From the NCBI RefSeq assembly GCF_009727055.1, contig NC_052349.1, positions 43,029,364 through 43,093,363 on the forward strand: a DNA stretch of 64,000 nt. The letters are read 5' to 3'. Both the position numbers and the translations under genes were made by a program. The notes below the pieces were generated by a model. The model was not told the DNA's origin, did no database searches, and saw only the letters and a list, made by a program, of their open reading frames with translations. Source of the stretch: Benincasa hispida. Taxonomy: Eukaryota; Streptophyta; Magnoliopsida; Cucurbitales; Cucurbitaceae. Below are positions 1 through 12,572 of this stretch, piece by piece (the first letter of the stretch is position 1; the number at the start of each line of letters is the position of its first letter).

Positions 1-1418
1 CGGTTGAAAAATAGTAAATGCATCTGACTTTTTGCGAAGAAAATAGACCCAAGTATATCTAAAGAAGTCATCAACAACAACTAACACATATCATTTACCT
101 CTCAGACTTTCTGATTGCATTGGTCTTATAAGGTCCAGGTGGAGAAGTTCCAAGATACATGTTGAACTAGAATGAGAAATTTGTTTATGTAGAGTATGAG
201 TTTGTTTACCTGATTGACAGTCACCACAAATAATTACAGTCGAAGAAGGTAAGGATAAAAGTCCCAATATAACATTTTTGCTAGTGCCTTTTGAATAGAC
301 TTCATGCTCACATGCCTGAGCCGTTTATGGCACAGACTTGCTTCATCTTCTTGTGGGAGATGACAATCCTGTGAAACATTGTCAGGATTTCACAAGTAGC
401 AATTATCAGATGAACGCGTACCTATCATAACATGAGCTATAGCGTCGTTTGTGACAAGTCTTTTTTAAAACTCACATTCAGACCTTGATTACACAACTGA
501 CTGATGCTAATAAGATTAGTAGTGAGCCCTTCAACTAGCATTACACCATTCAAGAATGAAAGACCTGGATAATTAAGTTTATCTTTCCTAATGATCTTAC
601 TTGAAGTACCATCTCTGAATGTGACCTTTCCCGAGCTGATAGATTTGAGGTTAGACAAATAGTTTTTTTCACCAGCCATATATCTAAAACTCTCACTATC
701 CAAATATCAATCTCCTCTGGTAGAAAATATGAGGGATGTTAATACAATATTGCATTTATTCTGAGAATTTTTTCACTATCAAAACCTATTTTAATTTTGA
801 CTCTCTTTGATATCTATTTCGAGATGAGTGAGGAGCCTTGCTTGAGTTTGTAGATCTGTGAAGAGTTTTCAACAATTAATACAAAAAATGATGTTTATGG
901 CTTATTCTTCCAAATATAGTGAAAAATTCATCTTGATTTGTAATTTCTATTGACTAATTTTGAATTGTTGGGGGATGTTCTTGTAAACCCATAAGACTCT
1001 AGATACTGAGCTCTAACAAATTCAATCTTTTGTTTCCCCTTGAGATGAGACTGTCTATTATGTTGACTTTAACTTTTTGGAAAACCTAGCCTAAAATTAT
1101 CGCCGTCTATCTTCCTTTTTGTCAATATTTTCTCCAGAGACTTAGTATCAGTGTTCAGCATTCAGACATTTTTACAAATAGAATCCTTCTTAGCTTTAGC
1201 TTCAGTAGGACCTCACTTCAAATCTGTAATAATAGACATAAGTCTGTGATTTGTAGTCAACAAAGTCTCAATTCTTTCTTTTTGCACATCAAGGAGTTTC
1301 AGATCATCTTGCCATTTATTATAAAGAGCTTGATAAAAAAAATTACTAGACACACGTTTGGCAGCATCTTGACATTTTCTAGATATACATCATACTAAAA
1401 AATCTCATATGATGAGGA
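1..1418 (-). pseudogene. Copia B: gag C-part, protease and integrase N-part (broken)
   Basis: Read on the minus strand from 1418 downward, this continues the copia polyprotein whose gag start lies at 13437. About 1380-1120 encodes a late gag segment with a WQDDLKLLD-like stretch. About 700-440 encodes a protease/GAG-pre-integrase segment with YMAGEKNYLSNL and LISISQLCNQGL; the catalytic DSG is altered to DSE. From about 380 to 1, in other frames, come LCHKRLRHVSMKSIQKAL (GAG-pre-integrase) and the start of the integrase core. Several stops and frameshifts make it non-functional. The element leaves the window at base 1. On its 5' side it is interrupted at 1419 by Copia A. Confidence 0.85.
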
Positions 1419-3266
1419 TGTTGGATTTAGTGTCCTAAATCTCACATATCTTGTAGTTTGTATTTTAAAAGAACAAATTGTTTATTTAATAAAATAAGAG
1501 ATATTTTATTTGACATTCAAACTGCATCAATTCAATCTAATAATCTAAGATCCAATGTTATATAATGACACTTGAATAGTATGTGATAGACATATAGGTG
1601 GTTCATGTTCAAGTTATAACCTAAAAGATCTATAGTAAATGGATAAGAATGGGTGCCTTATCCGGGTAACACAATGCATACGACTTATTTTGTAATTGTT
1701 ACATGACTTATAAATGTTATAAACAATATAAGCCATATTGTTCATATGGAGACATGTGAGTAGGAGTATCTATATAAAGAGTTTATACAAGATTGGACCG
1801 GGAAATGATGGTTTCTCTTTATAACACCGTTACTTGAAGAAATCAACATTTCACTAGGATGACCATAGGTGACGTGATCTTAATCTTGAGTGAGTTGTGA
1901 ACTTCTGTCTATGAAGACAATCTTTTGATTTGTATGGGTGAAAGTGACCAAGTTAGCCGACTCACAAGCTTACCATTTTGGGGATTTGTTTGAGTAGGGA
2001 GCTGGGAACACATCTACACAAGAAGAAATTTACTCTTTTCCGATCATAGGAAAAGTAGAAAAATTGCTCCCTTAACAGCTGATTCCAAATCTTGAACAAT
2101 GAGGCTTAAACCTCTCCCTGGCATGTGGGGTGTTAGTTTATAGTTAGATTATAAACTGTTTGTCCATTTGAGGAATCATTGGTACTTAAAGAGTTAAATG
2201 TAACTACAGGAGTAAAACGATATTTTGACCCAGCTATAGTTATGAGCAATTTATGAATGGTCGATTCACTATTAATTAGTTATATCCATGAACACAAAAA
2301 TACATTTATAGTACGAAGAGTGCAACTATCGGTCTTTAGTGGAGTGACTGATAGTTAATGAATATTGATTAATTTTATTAAAGAGTTTAATTAATTAACC
2401 TCATATAATTGGAGCCTCTAATCTGTAGGTCCATGAGGTTTCTCTGTTAGCTTGTTAAAGATAGTAATGAGGAATGATTTGAATTGTTCAAATTACTTAA
2501 AGGCATTCTATATTAATATGATTGATATATAGTATATTTTGATACATTATAGAATATGGTTAATTATAGATATGATCTATAATTCAAACTATATAAGAGA
2601 AATATATTTGCATGATTCAAATATTAAATTCATATAAATTGGATTTATAAAGAATTATAGTGTAAGAGAGATGTATGCATATAAATATGTGATATTTATA
2701 TGTTAATTAATTAACTCTATATTAAATATGATTTATCATATAGTTATTTAATTTATATGTTCATTGATCAATTAACAAATGGTGGAGAGTGGAAAGCCTA
2801 GAGAGGGGGTTACCTTCTTCCTATAAATATATCATTATAACTCATTTAGGGTAGAATTTTTTTTTATTTTTTATTTTTTTGTGAAATAACCTAGCCTCCA
2901 CTCTCATATTCTCTCTATTCTCTCAAGAGCATTCCCTAAACCTTTCTTCCCTCTTCCAAGGTATTAGAGCCCATACATCTAGCTCCAGCTCCTTGGAATC
3001 CTAGAGCATAATGGGTAAACTCTTGCGGTGATGTCTTTGTTCATTGAGATGTTCGAATTTGTTCGTGACCAAAGGAGGTGAAAATTTAGAGAAAGGGAAT
3101 CTTCAAAGGTGAGTTCTCTTATTCCCTTTCTTCCTCATTAGAAGCATGCTTAGGTTTATTTAATATTTATCCTATGTTTGTATAGTTAACTGACTTTCTG
3201 TTCTATAAAATCGATTTTCAAATTGCACAACGATCGCACGCTTCCACAGGAATCCAATTCCCTTCA
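1419..3266 (+). repeat. 5' LTR of Copia A (about 1.85 kb)
   Basis: It starts with TGTTGGATTTAGTGTCC and ends CCTTCA two bases before the primer-binding site. The same start recurs at 12573, and the first about 420 bp align with the 3' copy. The LTR is long for copia. It is the best reference copy here for the family found ten times in the window. TATA-like sequence at 2822 and the downstream CT-rich stretch fit a U3/R promoter region. Confidence 0.9.
2822..2830 (+). promoter_or_regulatory. TATA-like box in Copia A 5' LTR
   Basis: TATAAATAT sits in the 3' third of the LTR, about 440 bp before the LTR end, followed by a pyrimidine-rich stretch. This position fits a retrotransposon core promoter. 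Activity is inferred only. Confidence 0.45.
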
Positions 3267-3268
3267 AT

Positions 3269-3280
3269 TGGTATCAGAGC
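3269..3280 (+). other. Primer-binding site of Copia A
   Basis: TGGTATCAGAGC, two bases after the LTR end, is the standard copia primer-binding site matching the 3' end of initiator methionine tRNA. Confidence 0.9.
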
Positions 3281-4674
3281 CAATTTTTGCAATCTTGATT
3301 TTTGATTTTTAGAAACAAAAATTAGAGAAAATGGTGGGTGAATTTTTGTACTAACTTTATGTGATGATCACTGTAAAATTCATTTAGGACTTTTTGGCTT
3401 AATAGATGTTTTAGGTATTTAGCACATAGACTCGTTTTACTTGATTTGATCATGTAAGGGCCCGTTGTTTTTTGACATTTAAATCAGTAATTGAGTCTGT
3501 AAGTCCGGGTCACAAGTTTCGCAAGTGTTGTTGACAATTGGGATGAAGAACGGAGGTTTTCAGTGCAAATTCGAAGCAGATTGCTTTATTCTACCTTACA
3601 ACTTCACGACGCTCCGAAGCAGTTAATGTGCGTAGAGTTCGTTTGAGCGGTCACAAGTTCAAGCCATCCTTCCATTTTTCCTTGGTTTTAGATGTAATTT
3701 TTTATATTTTAATTAATTGGATTAATATAAATTAGTTATATTAATTTAATTAAGTTTATGATGCCAAACATCGGTCTATTAATACCTTTTATATTGTTTA
3801 ATGTGCATGAGATGTATGTTTAAATTATATGATTTATATGTTGCATATTGTATGCCATATAGATTTAAAATCCCATCTTAGGATAAACATGATTCATGCA
3901 TCTTTTTAATACAAGTGTTATATTATATGGTTGCATGATTAGTTAAGTATGCTCATGCATCATACTGACTAGAATATAATTGTTATATAGCATGTAAATT
4001 ATTTTCATTAGTAATAATATAATTGTCATATTCTTTAATGAAAATGAATATGTATGTTTATTTTCATGGATGATAATTATAAGTGTTACTATTGTTAGAT
4101 GAAAATAAACATTGCATTGAGCATGACATTACTTAGATAAATATAATTGTGATATTTAATTATTGTCATTAGATGCAAATTATAGGTTTTAATGATTTCA
4201 TTATTTTATAATGGCTATAAGTTTAATGAACTAAATTAAAATATATAATCAAGAGTTGCATGCAAACATAGGTCCAAACAAATTTTAAATGGTTTAAGAT
4301 TAATTCACTTAGACTTATTTCAAAGATATTTATAATATGATTAGAAATAGGTTAATCTTTTAATTTTTTTAATAGGATTAAAATGAACTCCTAAAAGATT
4401 AAATTTATAAAATAATTATCTATAAGGGATCTTTGTCAAGGAGCGTTTTGTCTAGGCTAGGGTATTTAAGCTGACGGAAACGGAATATTTTTGCTTGGGA
4501 ACCGACCTGGGAGGTGAATTAGTAAAATATTTTATAAGCATGCAATAAATATTTTTGTAGATAAACAAAATCACATATTTTTAAAATATTCAATATAATC
4601 ATTATATTGAGCAAATTAACAAGGACTTAGTTTAATTAATTAGCTGGAATTTTCTAAGTTAATAAACCCATTTT

Positions 4675-6493
4675 TTTTTTAAAAAAAAAACATAGTGGAA
4701 GGAAAAATATGTATATGATATGTTATTTTTTATGGAACATAAAGAACGAACGTACAACAAAAGCGATAAAATCGACAACGTTCTAATTACAATAAAAACA
4801 AGATTAAGCATGCAAAAGAAATAAAAAAAAATATATAACCTTTGAAGACTCCACCGCAAACTTCCTCTCCTGTGCACGAACGACACCACCCATGGTAAAT
4901 CTCCGCTATTCTTTAGTTGAAGAACACGGTCGTGGGACCGTCTTGTTAGTGAAAATAAGAGAATTTCATTATAGAAAGAAGGAGAGTAAAGAGAAATGAG
5001 GTGGAAGATTATAGGTTAAAAATTGAGGAAGCATTAGTCTTGCAAATTTAAAAAACAAAGCCTTTTGTAGAGAAGAACACATGCAAAATCCCATTTCGCA
5101 TGTCTTCCACCTCAAACTCCACTAGCATGTAATCTCTAGGTGTCAATCAAGCTTGAAAAATGCTACTTTTAAGTCCACTTAGTGGAAAAATACAACAATT
5201 GAATTCTTCCACTAACTAATTTTTTATTAAAAAATGAAATACAATTTTCGAATTTTAGAAATTATTTAATTAAAACAATTTCAATTAAATAAAAATGAAA
5301 AAAAAATTAATATCACATATTAAATTGTCTTTGACACCTAGCTTTGATTATTCACATTAATCAAATTTTAGAAAACACTTTTATGCTAATGATGAAGTAT
5401 ACTCTAAAAAATAATAAATTAATAAATTAATAAATTAATTATTTAATTGTAAATTATATCTCATATAAAATACAATTTCCCTAAAACCTGAATTTGAACA
5501 TTTCAAATTCTTACTTCACCTAATTCTTCAATTTTGTCAGTATTGAGCTAGCAAGGAGACCCGATGGACCTACAGATCATGGGCTCCAAGTATCCGAGAC
5601 TAACCGGTCAAACTCTTTAACCTAGTTAATCAACATTCGTTAACTAACAGGACTATCCACTATAGCCTATAGTTGCACTCCCCTCACTGTAGATATATTA
5701 TGTGTTCATTTGATATAATCGTTATCAATAAGTTGATCATTCAATGGTTGTTCGTAACCTCAACTAGGTCAAATACCGAAATACCCCTGAGTTACATCTT
5801 TTCTCCTTAAGTACCACTGTCCCTCTAATGAGCAATTGATTTAGGGTCATAATCACTAAATCCATTCCCTCTCAGGCCAACGAGAGGATTGGGCCCCTTC
5901 GGGATCAGCCTTTAAGGAAACAACCTTTCTACTATCCTTAACATGGGTAGAAGTGAATTCCATCTTGAAAATTCTATGTCCCTAGCCATCTACCCAATCT
6001 CAAGGGACAATCGCGAGTAAACAGAAGTTCATAGACAACTCAGGATTCAGGTCAAGTTATCTAGGTCATCAAGAAGTGAAATTAATCAGTGTTAATAGTA
6101 AATGGTGTTAATACGTAATAGTGATTATTTCGTGGTTTGTCTTATACAATCTCATCGTGTAGAATACCCCTGCCTACATGTCTCTACATGAGCGAACTGA
6201 TCACATTATTTAGGACACTTTACAACATTTGTAACAATCATAAAGCTAGTTGTATTCAATAGTATCTCCAGAAATAAGTACCCAACCTAATCCAAGTACT
6301 AAAGACAGTTTAGGCTATTTTACTTGAACTTGATCAAGTTTATGTCTCCACATAAAGTCCAAGATTCATGACAATAGCCAGGAGTTCGTAGTTTATTGGA
6401 TTTAGAGTTATTAAACAATCAACAACACTTGTCTGAATAAACTTCGTATCTGTTTAGTATTTACAAAACTACGAGTTTTCATACAACCCAACA
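4675..6493 (-). repeat. Solo LTR of the long-LTR copia family, nested in Copia A leader
   Basis: On the minus strand it starts TGTTGGGTTGTATG at 6493 and carries the family landmarks, including the stretch about dropping to 'accactgtccctctaatgag' near 5815 and a 'catgggctccaa' near 5580. No pol sequence or second LTR is attached. ATTTT occurs on both sides (4670-4674 and 6494-6498), consistent with a 5-bp target duplication. The inner end lies in a T/A homopolymer, so its terminal dinucleotide is degenerate and the start is good to a few bases. Confidence 0.75.
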
Positions 6494-6549
6494 ATTTTTT
6501 CACTCACGTTCTCTCTAAAAGTTCACAAGGTGAGATTCATGTTTGACCT

Positions 6550-6748
6550 CATGGTGCCCTGGGCACACCCTCCCTTAGGAAGGTATTTGCATTGATCAAT
6601 ATCAAGGTGGATGAAGAAAGTGTTTATAGTAAGTGGGAGAAGGATGTGTATGAACACATCCTTCGGTCTCCTTCATTGGTTTGAAATGTTTTTCCATGCT
6701 TGCCCTCATGGTGCCCTGGGAGCATCCCCCTTAGGAAGGTGTTTACAT
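6550..6748 (+). repeat. Direct repeat in Copia A leader
   Basis: A module of about 48 bp containing CCTCATGGTGCCCTGGG and CTTAGGAAGGT occurs at 6550-6597 and again at 6702-6748, about 150 bp apart. It lies just upstream of gag, where leader duplications could affect packaging or translation; that role is speculation. Confidence 0.7.
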
Positions 6749-7159
6749 AGGAAAGAGGCACAACAAACTCCAAAAATGGAAAAGATCGCTATAATCAATC
6801 ACACCAATTACATTCTACCCTGGGGCAGATTGGTTGGGACAGGATTATAGGGTTGAAAATGAAGGGTTATACTTACAAGAAAACATTAAGGTAGTTAATG
6901 ATTTCTAGACCAAATCAATGGTAATTAAATATTATAGGAATGCAAGTTAGTCTGGTGTAATATTTGATTGAGAATATCTCAATTTAGTGAAGGAGTAACT
7001 ATTCACCTCGAGGTGGCATTTATTATAAATCATTGAAGTATCATTGAAAAATAAAATGATGTTGGGGCTCAATATTTCTTTTGCTAAACTTATTGGATTA
7101 AAACGATTTTTTGCATATCTAATATAGATAATTTATTGTGAATCAGCATCATCTAAATC

Positions 7160-7864
7160 ATGACTAGTGTGGTTATTTCTTTGCTTGCCATCGATAAATT
7201 AATCGAGAAAAACTATGCAATATGGAAAAATACGATTAAAAACCGTCTTGGTCATCAACGACCTCAAATTCATCCTAAAAAAGAAATATCCTCTAGTTTT
7301 TAGACCCACTGCTTCACGAAACGTTTATGAAGCCTATGACAAATGGATTAAGGCCAACGATAAGGCTAGGGTCTTTATTTTGGCAAGCTTGACTGAGGTC
7401 TTAGCTAAAAATCATGAGCACATGATCACTGCACGCGAGATCATGGAGTCATTGCATAGGATGTTCGGCCAACGGCTACACATCTCAAGCATGATGCTCT
7501 GAAGCACATCTTCAATGCCTGAATGAACAAGGGATCATCTGTTAGGGAACATGTTCTTAACATGACGGCCACTTCAATGTGGTTTAGATGAACGGGCTGT
7601 CGACGAGTCCAACAAGGTAAGCTTTATTCTGGAAGCTCTTCCGAAGAGTTACCTTCAGTTCCATAACAATGCTGTCATGAACAAGATTGAATATAATCTT
7701 ACCACCCTTTTCAACGAGCTAGACTTACGAGTCCACGATGAAAGTCAAAGGACAATAAGGGGAGGCAAATTTTGCCAGTTCCTCAAAAATTTTTCGCAAA
7801 GGTTCTACCTCTTGGACTAAGTCTGTGCCTTCTTCCATTGGCTTTATGAAATGGAAGAAGAAGA
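7160..7864 (+). pseudogene. Copia A gag, N-terminal part
   Basis: ATG at 7160 begins MTSVVISLLAIDKL, the usual start of this copia gag (UBN2-like capsid). A frameshift near 7230 moves the reading to the frame with VLVINDLKFIL, ANDKARVFILASL and TAREIMESLHRMFGQ. Further frame changes follow after 7502 (REHVLNM, then ILEALPKSYLQF-like text). The frame reaches a lysine-rich stretch at 7840-7864, where the solo LTR 7865-9578 interrupts it. The function would have been capsid assembly around retrotransposon RNA. Confidence 0.85.
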
Positions 7865-9578
7865 TGTTGAGTTTTATGTCCTAAAAACTCGCAGTTTGTA
7901 AAATGATAAACATTTTCTATAATCAATATACTTGTTATTGATCTCATAAATTGTATGAAAGTCTAAATCCAATAAACTAAGACCCATGACTATTGTAGGA
8001 GTACTTGAACTTTATGTGGAGACATAAGAGTGGATCGGGTTCGAGTAAATAGTCAAAATGATCTATGGTACATGAATGAGGTTGGGTACCTTATTTTGGT
8101 AACACTTTATTCTGGTAACGCTGTTTACTGTTTAAGATTGACTATTTCACCTAGATGACCTAGGTAACTCATTCTTAATCCTGAACTAACTATGAACTCC
8201 TGTTTATTTGGGATTGCCCTTAGATTTGCATAGTTGAGGGTTGACTCAATAGTGCTAACTCAATAAGACTCCCCTTTCAGGGGTAAGTCCGGATAGATAG
8301 CTGGGGACATAGGGTGCAAGATGGAGTTTACGCCTATCCGATTTAGGGATAGGAGAAAGGTTGTTTTCTCTAGTACTGAATCCAGGTCTTGAACAAGGGG
8401 TTCCACCCTCTCACTGGGCTGAGAGAGTTTGGTTTAGTGATTGGATCACAAACCAGTTGTTCATTAGAGGATCAATAAGGACTTGAGGAATAAGACGTAA
8501 TCTCAGGGGTAAAACAGATATTTGACCCAACCGTTATTACGAACAATCTGTGAAGGGTCGACTTGCTGATTATGGTTAAATCATGTGGACATAGTATATC
8601 TACAGTGAGGAAAGTGCAACTATGGGCTTTAGTGGAGTAACCCATTAGTTAACGAATGGAGATTAATTTGGTCTAATGAGTTTAGCCAATTAAGCTCGGA
8701 TCGTTATAGCCTATGATCTGTAGCTCTGCGAAGTCCCCCTACTAGCTCGTAACGGACTAGCTCTATAATAGCGTGATAAGTTAATTTGAAACATTCAAAT
8801 TAGAATTAAGGAAATTAGTAATTATATGTTTAATTTGAGAATTAGACTGAATAGGAGAATTTATATATATTTAAATTTGATTTAAATATATAAAGATGGA
8901 CATGTGTTAAAATTAATTTAATATTTGATATTAAATTAATTAAGTTTTATTTAATAATTAATTTATGAAATTAATTAAATTTTTTTATTTTTAAAATCAA
9001 AATAGATTTAATAAAATCAAATTTTGATTTTTGAGATAAAATTGAAAAGAGAGAAGAAAACAAAACACTTAAAATGGAAAATGAAGATTTACCATTATCC
9101 ATCTTTGAAGTAGCTCATACATAATGCATCTTATTGGCTTTGTTTTCTCCAAGCATGAGCTACAACTCATGCAGCTCACTCCTTTGCATGTTGAATCTGC
9201 AATATAATGAAGAGATTGGAGTGAAAAACGATGATGCAATCTATAGAGAATTTTAGAGAAAATTTGATTTGAAGAAAGGGTTCTTGAACAAGGTTGCTAC
9301 AGTGAGCTTTTCTCCTTCATCCCTTAATTCAAACTTGTTTTGAGTCCCACAACTCAATCTAGAGCACCAAGTGAATAATGGAGAATATCTTGAGGTGGTC
9401 TGCAACAAGATTCGGAGAAGATAGCAGCTGGAGAAGGAGCTTTGAAGAAGTTCTACAAGAGGTATGTCTTGAAACTCACTTGTTTTCTACAAGAGCATGC
9501 TTTATATTTTTCCAAAATTAGTGAATTTGAATGCTTAGATGATCCTTGTGCTTCCAATGTTGCTGATACAATCCTACA
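7865..9578 (+). repeat. Solo LTR inside Copia A gag, with perfect 5-bp target duplication
   Basis: It starts TGTTGAGTTTTATGTCC and ends ATCCTACA. GAAGA is present immediately before (7860-7864) and after (9579-9583). The gag lysine-rich linker continues across it, so it is a clean insertion. It has no internal retrotransposon sequence. Open frames starting at 9442 and 9539 are chimeras of LTR and gag and are not genes. Confidence 0.92.
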
Positions 9579-9583
9579 GAAGA

Positions 9584-9966
9584 AAGGTGCTAAGAGGAAG
9601 TTATCCCACCTGTTGTTGCCCAAGAAGGCAAAAAGGTCAAGGTTGCAAAGAGAACCTGTTTTCATTACAACCAAGATGGGCATGGAAAAGTAACTGCCCA
9701 AAGTACTTGGCCGAAAAGAAGAAGGAAAAAGAAGGTAAATATAATTTATTAGTTTTGATTCAAGAGCCACTAACCATGTTTGTACTTCTTTACAGGAAAC
9801 TAGTTCTTGGAAGCAGCATGAGGCTGAGAGAGATGACTGTATGGGTTGGAATAGGGGAGGTCGTCTCGATGGTTGTAGTTTGGAGCTTAAAGTTATTTTT
9901 CAATCCAAAGTTTATATTGTTGGACAATGTTAACTATGTTCCTAGTTTTAAGAGGAACTTGAATTA
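9584..9966 (+). pseudogene. Copia A gag zinc knuckle and protease remnant
   Basis: After the solo LTR the lysine-rich gag linker resumes, followed by a degenerate zinc-knuckle region (NCPKYLAEKKK near 9690-9725). The protease follows. In one frame bases from 9757 read DSRATNHVC, so the catalytic DSG is DSR, and the usual acidic spacer before it is missing. In another frame LLDNVNYVPSFKRNLN (to 9966) is the protease/pre-integrase junction. At least two frame changes and a stop make it inactive. Confidence 0.8.
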
Positions 9967-9999
9967 AGTTTCTAGAACATTCTTATAATATATCTTTTA

Positions 10000-10965
10000 T
10001 TCATGATAAAGTGTTTGTCTTGAAAAATAGTATTGATAAATGTTCTATTACAAATGAAAGTAACTTATATGTACTAAGGTCGTTAATATCTAAAATGCTC
10101 CATATTGTTGAAATGTTCAGCACTGCAACCACACAAAACAAAAGAAGAAAGGTTTCTCCAAAAGAAAATGCTCATCTTTGGCATCTAAGACTAGGTTATA
10201 TTAATCTCAATAGGATTGAGAGGTTGGTTAAGAATGGACTGCTAAACGAGTTAGAAGAAAATTCTTTACCAGTGTGTAAATCTTGTCTAGAAGAAAAAAA
10301 TGACAAAATTACCTTTTTCTGGAAAAGGTTATAGAGCCAAATTCAAACTTTTGTGATCCAGTGAGTGTTAAAGCAAGAGGAGGGTTTGAATACTTCATCA
10401 CTTTTATTGAAAATTATTCTAGATATGAGTATGTTTACCTGTTGCAACATAAGTCTGATACACTTGAAAAGTTCAAGGAGCATAATACTGAAGTTGAGAA
10501 TTCATTGGGTAAGAAGATAAAACACTTCGATCAGATCCAACTGGAGAGTACATGGATATAGGATTCCAGAACTAAATGATAGAAATGAAAATATTTCAAC
10601 TCTCAGCATCTGTTATACTTCAACAAATTGGTGTATCAGAAAGGAGAAAATAGAATCCTGTTAGACATGGTTCGATCTATGATGAGTTGTGCTTATTTAC
10701 CGATCCCATTCTAGGGTTATACAGTTGAGATTACAACATACATTTTGAACTAAGTTTCATCAAAGAGTGTTTATGAAATGCCTTTTGAATTATGGAGAGG
10801 TCGTAAAAGTAGTTTATGACATCTCAAGATTTGGGGATGTCCAACATATGTGCTTGTGACAAACTCGAAGAAATTGGAACCATGTTCAAAATTATGCCTC
10901 TTTGTAGGTTACTAAAAAAAAACGAGAGGTGGTCACATTTATGATCCAAAAGAGAATAAATTGTT
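10000..10965 (+). pseudogene. Copia A GAG-pre-integrase and integrase (broken)
   Basis: 10011-10334 holds the zinc-binding module: HLWHLRLGYINLNRI followed by a CKSCLEEK pair (HHCC pattern). The catalytic core begins near 10361 (ARGGFEYFITF). The position normally occupied by paired aspartates before YSRY reads EN, so an active-site acid is lost. Downstream text recognisable in mixed frames includes LDMVRSMMS-like and IWGCPTYV-like stretches. The part between the integrase C-terminus and the RT start is deleted near 10970. Confidence 0.85.
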
Positions 10966-10982
10966 TTTACTTCAATTATGAG

Positions 10983-11990
10983 TGAATTAAAGCCATGAAT
11001 CTAGAAATGGATTCTATGTACTTCAATTATGTCTGGCAACTTGTAGATAAATGTAATGGGGTTAAACCTATAGGTTGCAAGTGGATCTACAAGAGAAAAA
11101 GAGGTGTAGATGGAAAGGTGCAAACCTTGAAGGCAAGATTAGTAGCAAAGGGTTATACCAGGTTGAGGGAGTGAACTATGAGGAAACTTTCTCACCTATT
11201 GCTATGCTAAAATCTATCTGGATTCTCTTGTCCATAGCCACATATTATGACTATGAAATATGACAAATGGATCTCAAGACTGCCTCTTTGAATGGTAATC
11301 TTAATGAGGTAATCTACATGTCTCAACCAGAAGAATTCATTGAACAAGGTCGAGAGCAAAAGGTTTGCAAACTACATCGGGCCATTTATGGATTAAAACA
11401 AGCATCTCAATCTTAAAATATGAGGTTTGACGTTGCGGTCAAATCTTATGGCTTTGATCAAAATGTTGATGAATCTTGTATTTACAAGAAGATCATCAAC
11501 AGTTTAATAGCTTTCTTAGTGTTGTATATGGATGATATCCTACTCATTGGAAATGTTGTAGGTTTTTTTACCAAAATTAAAGAATGGCTAGCTGTCAGTT
11601 CCAAATAAAAGATTTAGGTGAAGCACGGTTTGTTCTAATGATCCAAATCATTAGGGATCGTAAGAACAAATCACTAGCCTTGTCTCAAGCATCATATATT
11701 GACAAAATGCTTGTCAGGTATTCAATGCAGAATTTCAAGAAAGGTTTATTACCTTTCTAGCATGAAATTATTTTGTCTAAGGAACAATGTTTTATGACAC
11801 CTCAAGAAGTTGAAAAAATTAGGTGGATTCCATATGCATCTGCAGTAGGTAACCTTATGTATGCTATACTGTGTATTAGGCCCAAAATCTGCCATGCGGT
11901 AGGAGTGGTCAGCAGATATCAATCCTATCTAGGATTTGATCACTATAGTTAAAACTATTCTCAAGTATTTGAGGAGAACGAGAAACTATA
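10983..11990 (+). pseudogene. Copia A reverse transcriptase (broken)
   Basis: Starts with LEMDSMYFNYVWQLVD and GCKWIYKRKRGVDG, the usual copia RT entry. ARLVAKGYT follows near 11140, QMDLKTASLNGNL near 11272 after a stop replacing tryptophan, and YGLKQAS near 11390 followed by another stop. LYMDDILLIGN near 11522 is the catalytic YxDD box and is intact. A frameshift near 11595 moves the reading into KDLGEARFVL-like text. It would have copied element RNA into DNA; it cannot now be translated as one protein. Confidence 0.88.
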
Positions 11991-12480
11991 TGCTTGTGTA
12001 TGGCACTAAGGATTTGATCCTTATAGGATACACTAACTATGATTTTCAGACTGATAAGGATTCTAGGAAATCCATAACATGATCAATGTTCACTCTAAAT
12101 GGAGGGGCTATAATATGGTGTAGTATTAAGCAAGAATGTATTGCAGATTCCACTATGGAGGTAGAATATGTAGCTGCTTGTGAAAATTCCTGATGGATTT
12201 GGAAGTCATTCCAAACATGAACTTGCCCATCACCCTTTATTGTGATAATAGTGGTGTTGTGGAAAATTCCAAGGAGCCCGAAGTCACAAATGAGGAAAAT
12301 ATATTGAGTACAAATATCATCTTATTAGGGAGATTGTGCAACGAGGAGATGTGATCATCACAAAGATTGTCTCGAAGTACAGTGTTGCTAGTTCATTTAC
12401 AAAAGCTCTCACAGGTAAAGTTTTAGAGAGTCACCTAGAAAGTCTGGGTCTATGGGATATGAGTTATTTACTCTAGGTCA
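11991..12480 (+). pseudogene. Copia A RNase H (broken)
   Basis: GYTNYDFQTDKDSRKS near 12030 corresponds to the first catalytic acid region, with the usual aspartate changed to asparagine. ADSTMEVEYVAACE near 12145 retains the catalytic glutamate, and YCDNSG near 12240 retains an aspartate. The last recognisable block, near 12390-12470, ends before the polypurine tract. Stops are present. Confidence 0.82.
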
Positions 12481-12559
12481 AGTAGGAGATTTTATTGGGT
12501 ATATTGTATGCCCTATTTATTGTATTGTATTTGATACTGTACATCTAACTCACTTTAAG

Positions 12560-12572
12560 ACAAGTGGCAGAT
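12560..12572 (+). other. Polypurine tract of Copia A
   Basis: ACAAGTGGCAGAT directly precedes the 3' LTR start TGTTGGATTTAG. It resembles the AAGTGGGAGAT tract expected there, with a C interrupting the purines. Confidence 0.7.

Larger units (their letters stand above)
3281..7159 (+). other. Untranslated leader of Copia A, with a nested solo LTR
   Basis: No coding sequence is recognisable between the primer-binding site and the gag ATG at 7160. Bases 3281-4670 are AT-rich leader; 4675-6493 is a nested solo LTR; 6499-7159 contains a duplicated module (6550-6597 and 6702-6748). Short open frames here, such as the one beginning at 6611, show no domain. Confidence 0.6.

Noticed and set aside
9442..9693. 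Open frame that looks like a small basic protein
   Set aside because: Chimera of a solo LTR and the copia gag linker.
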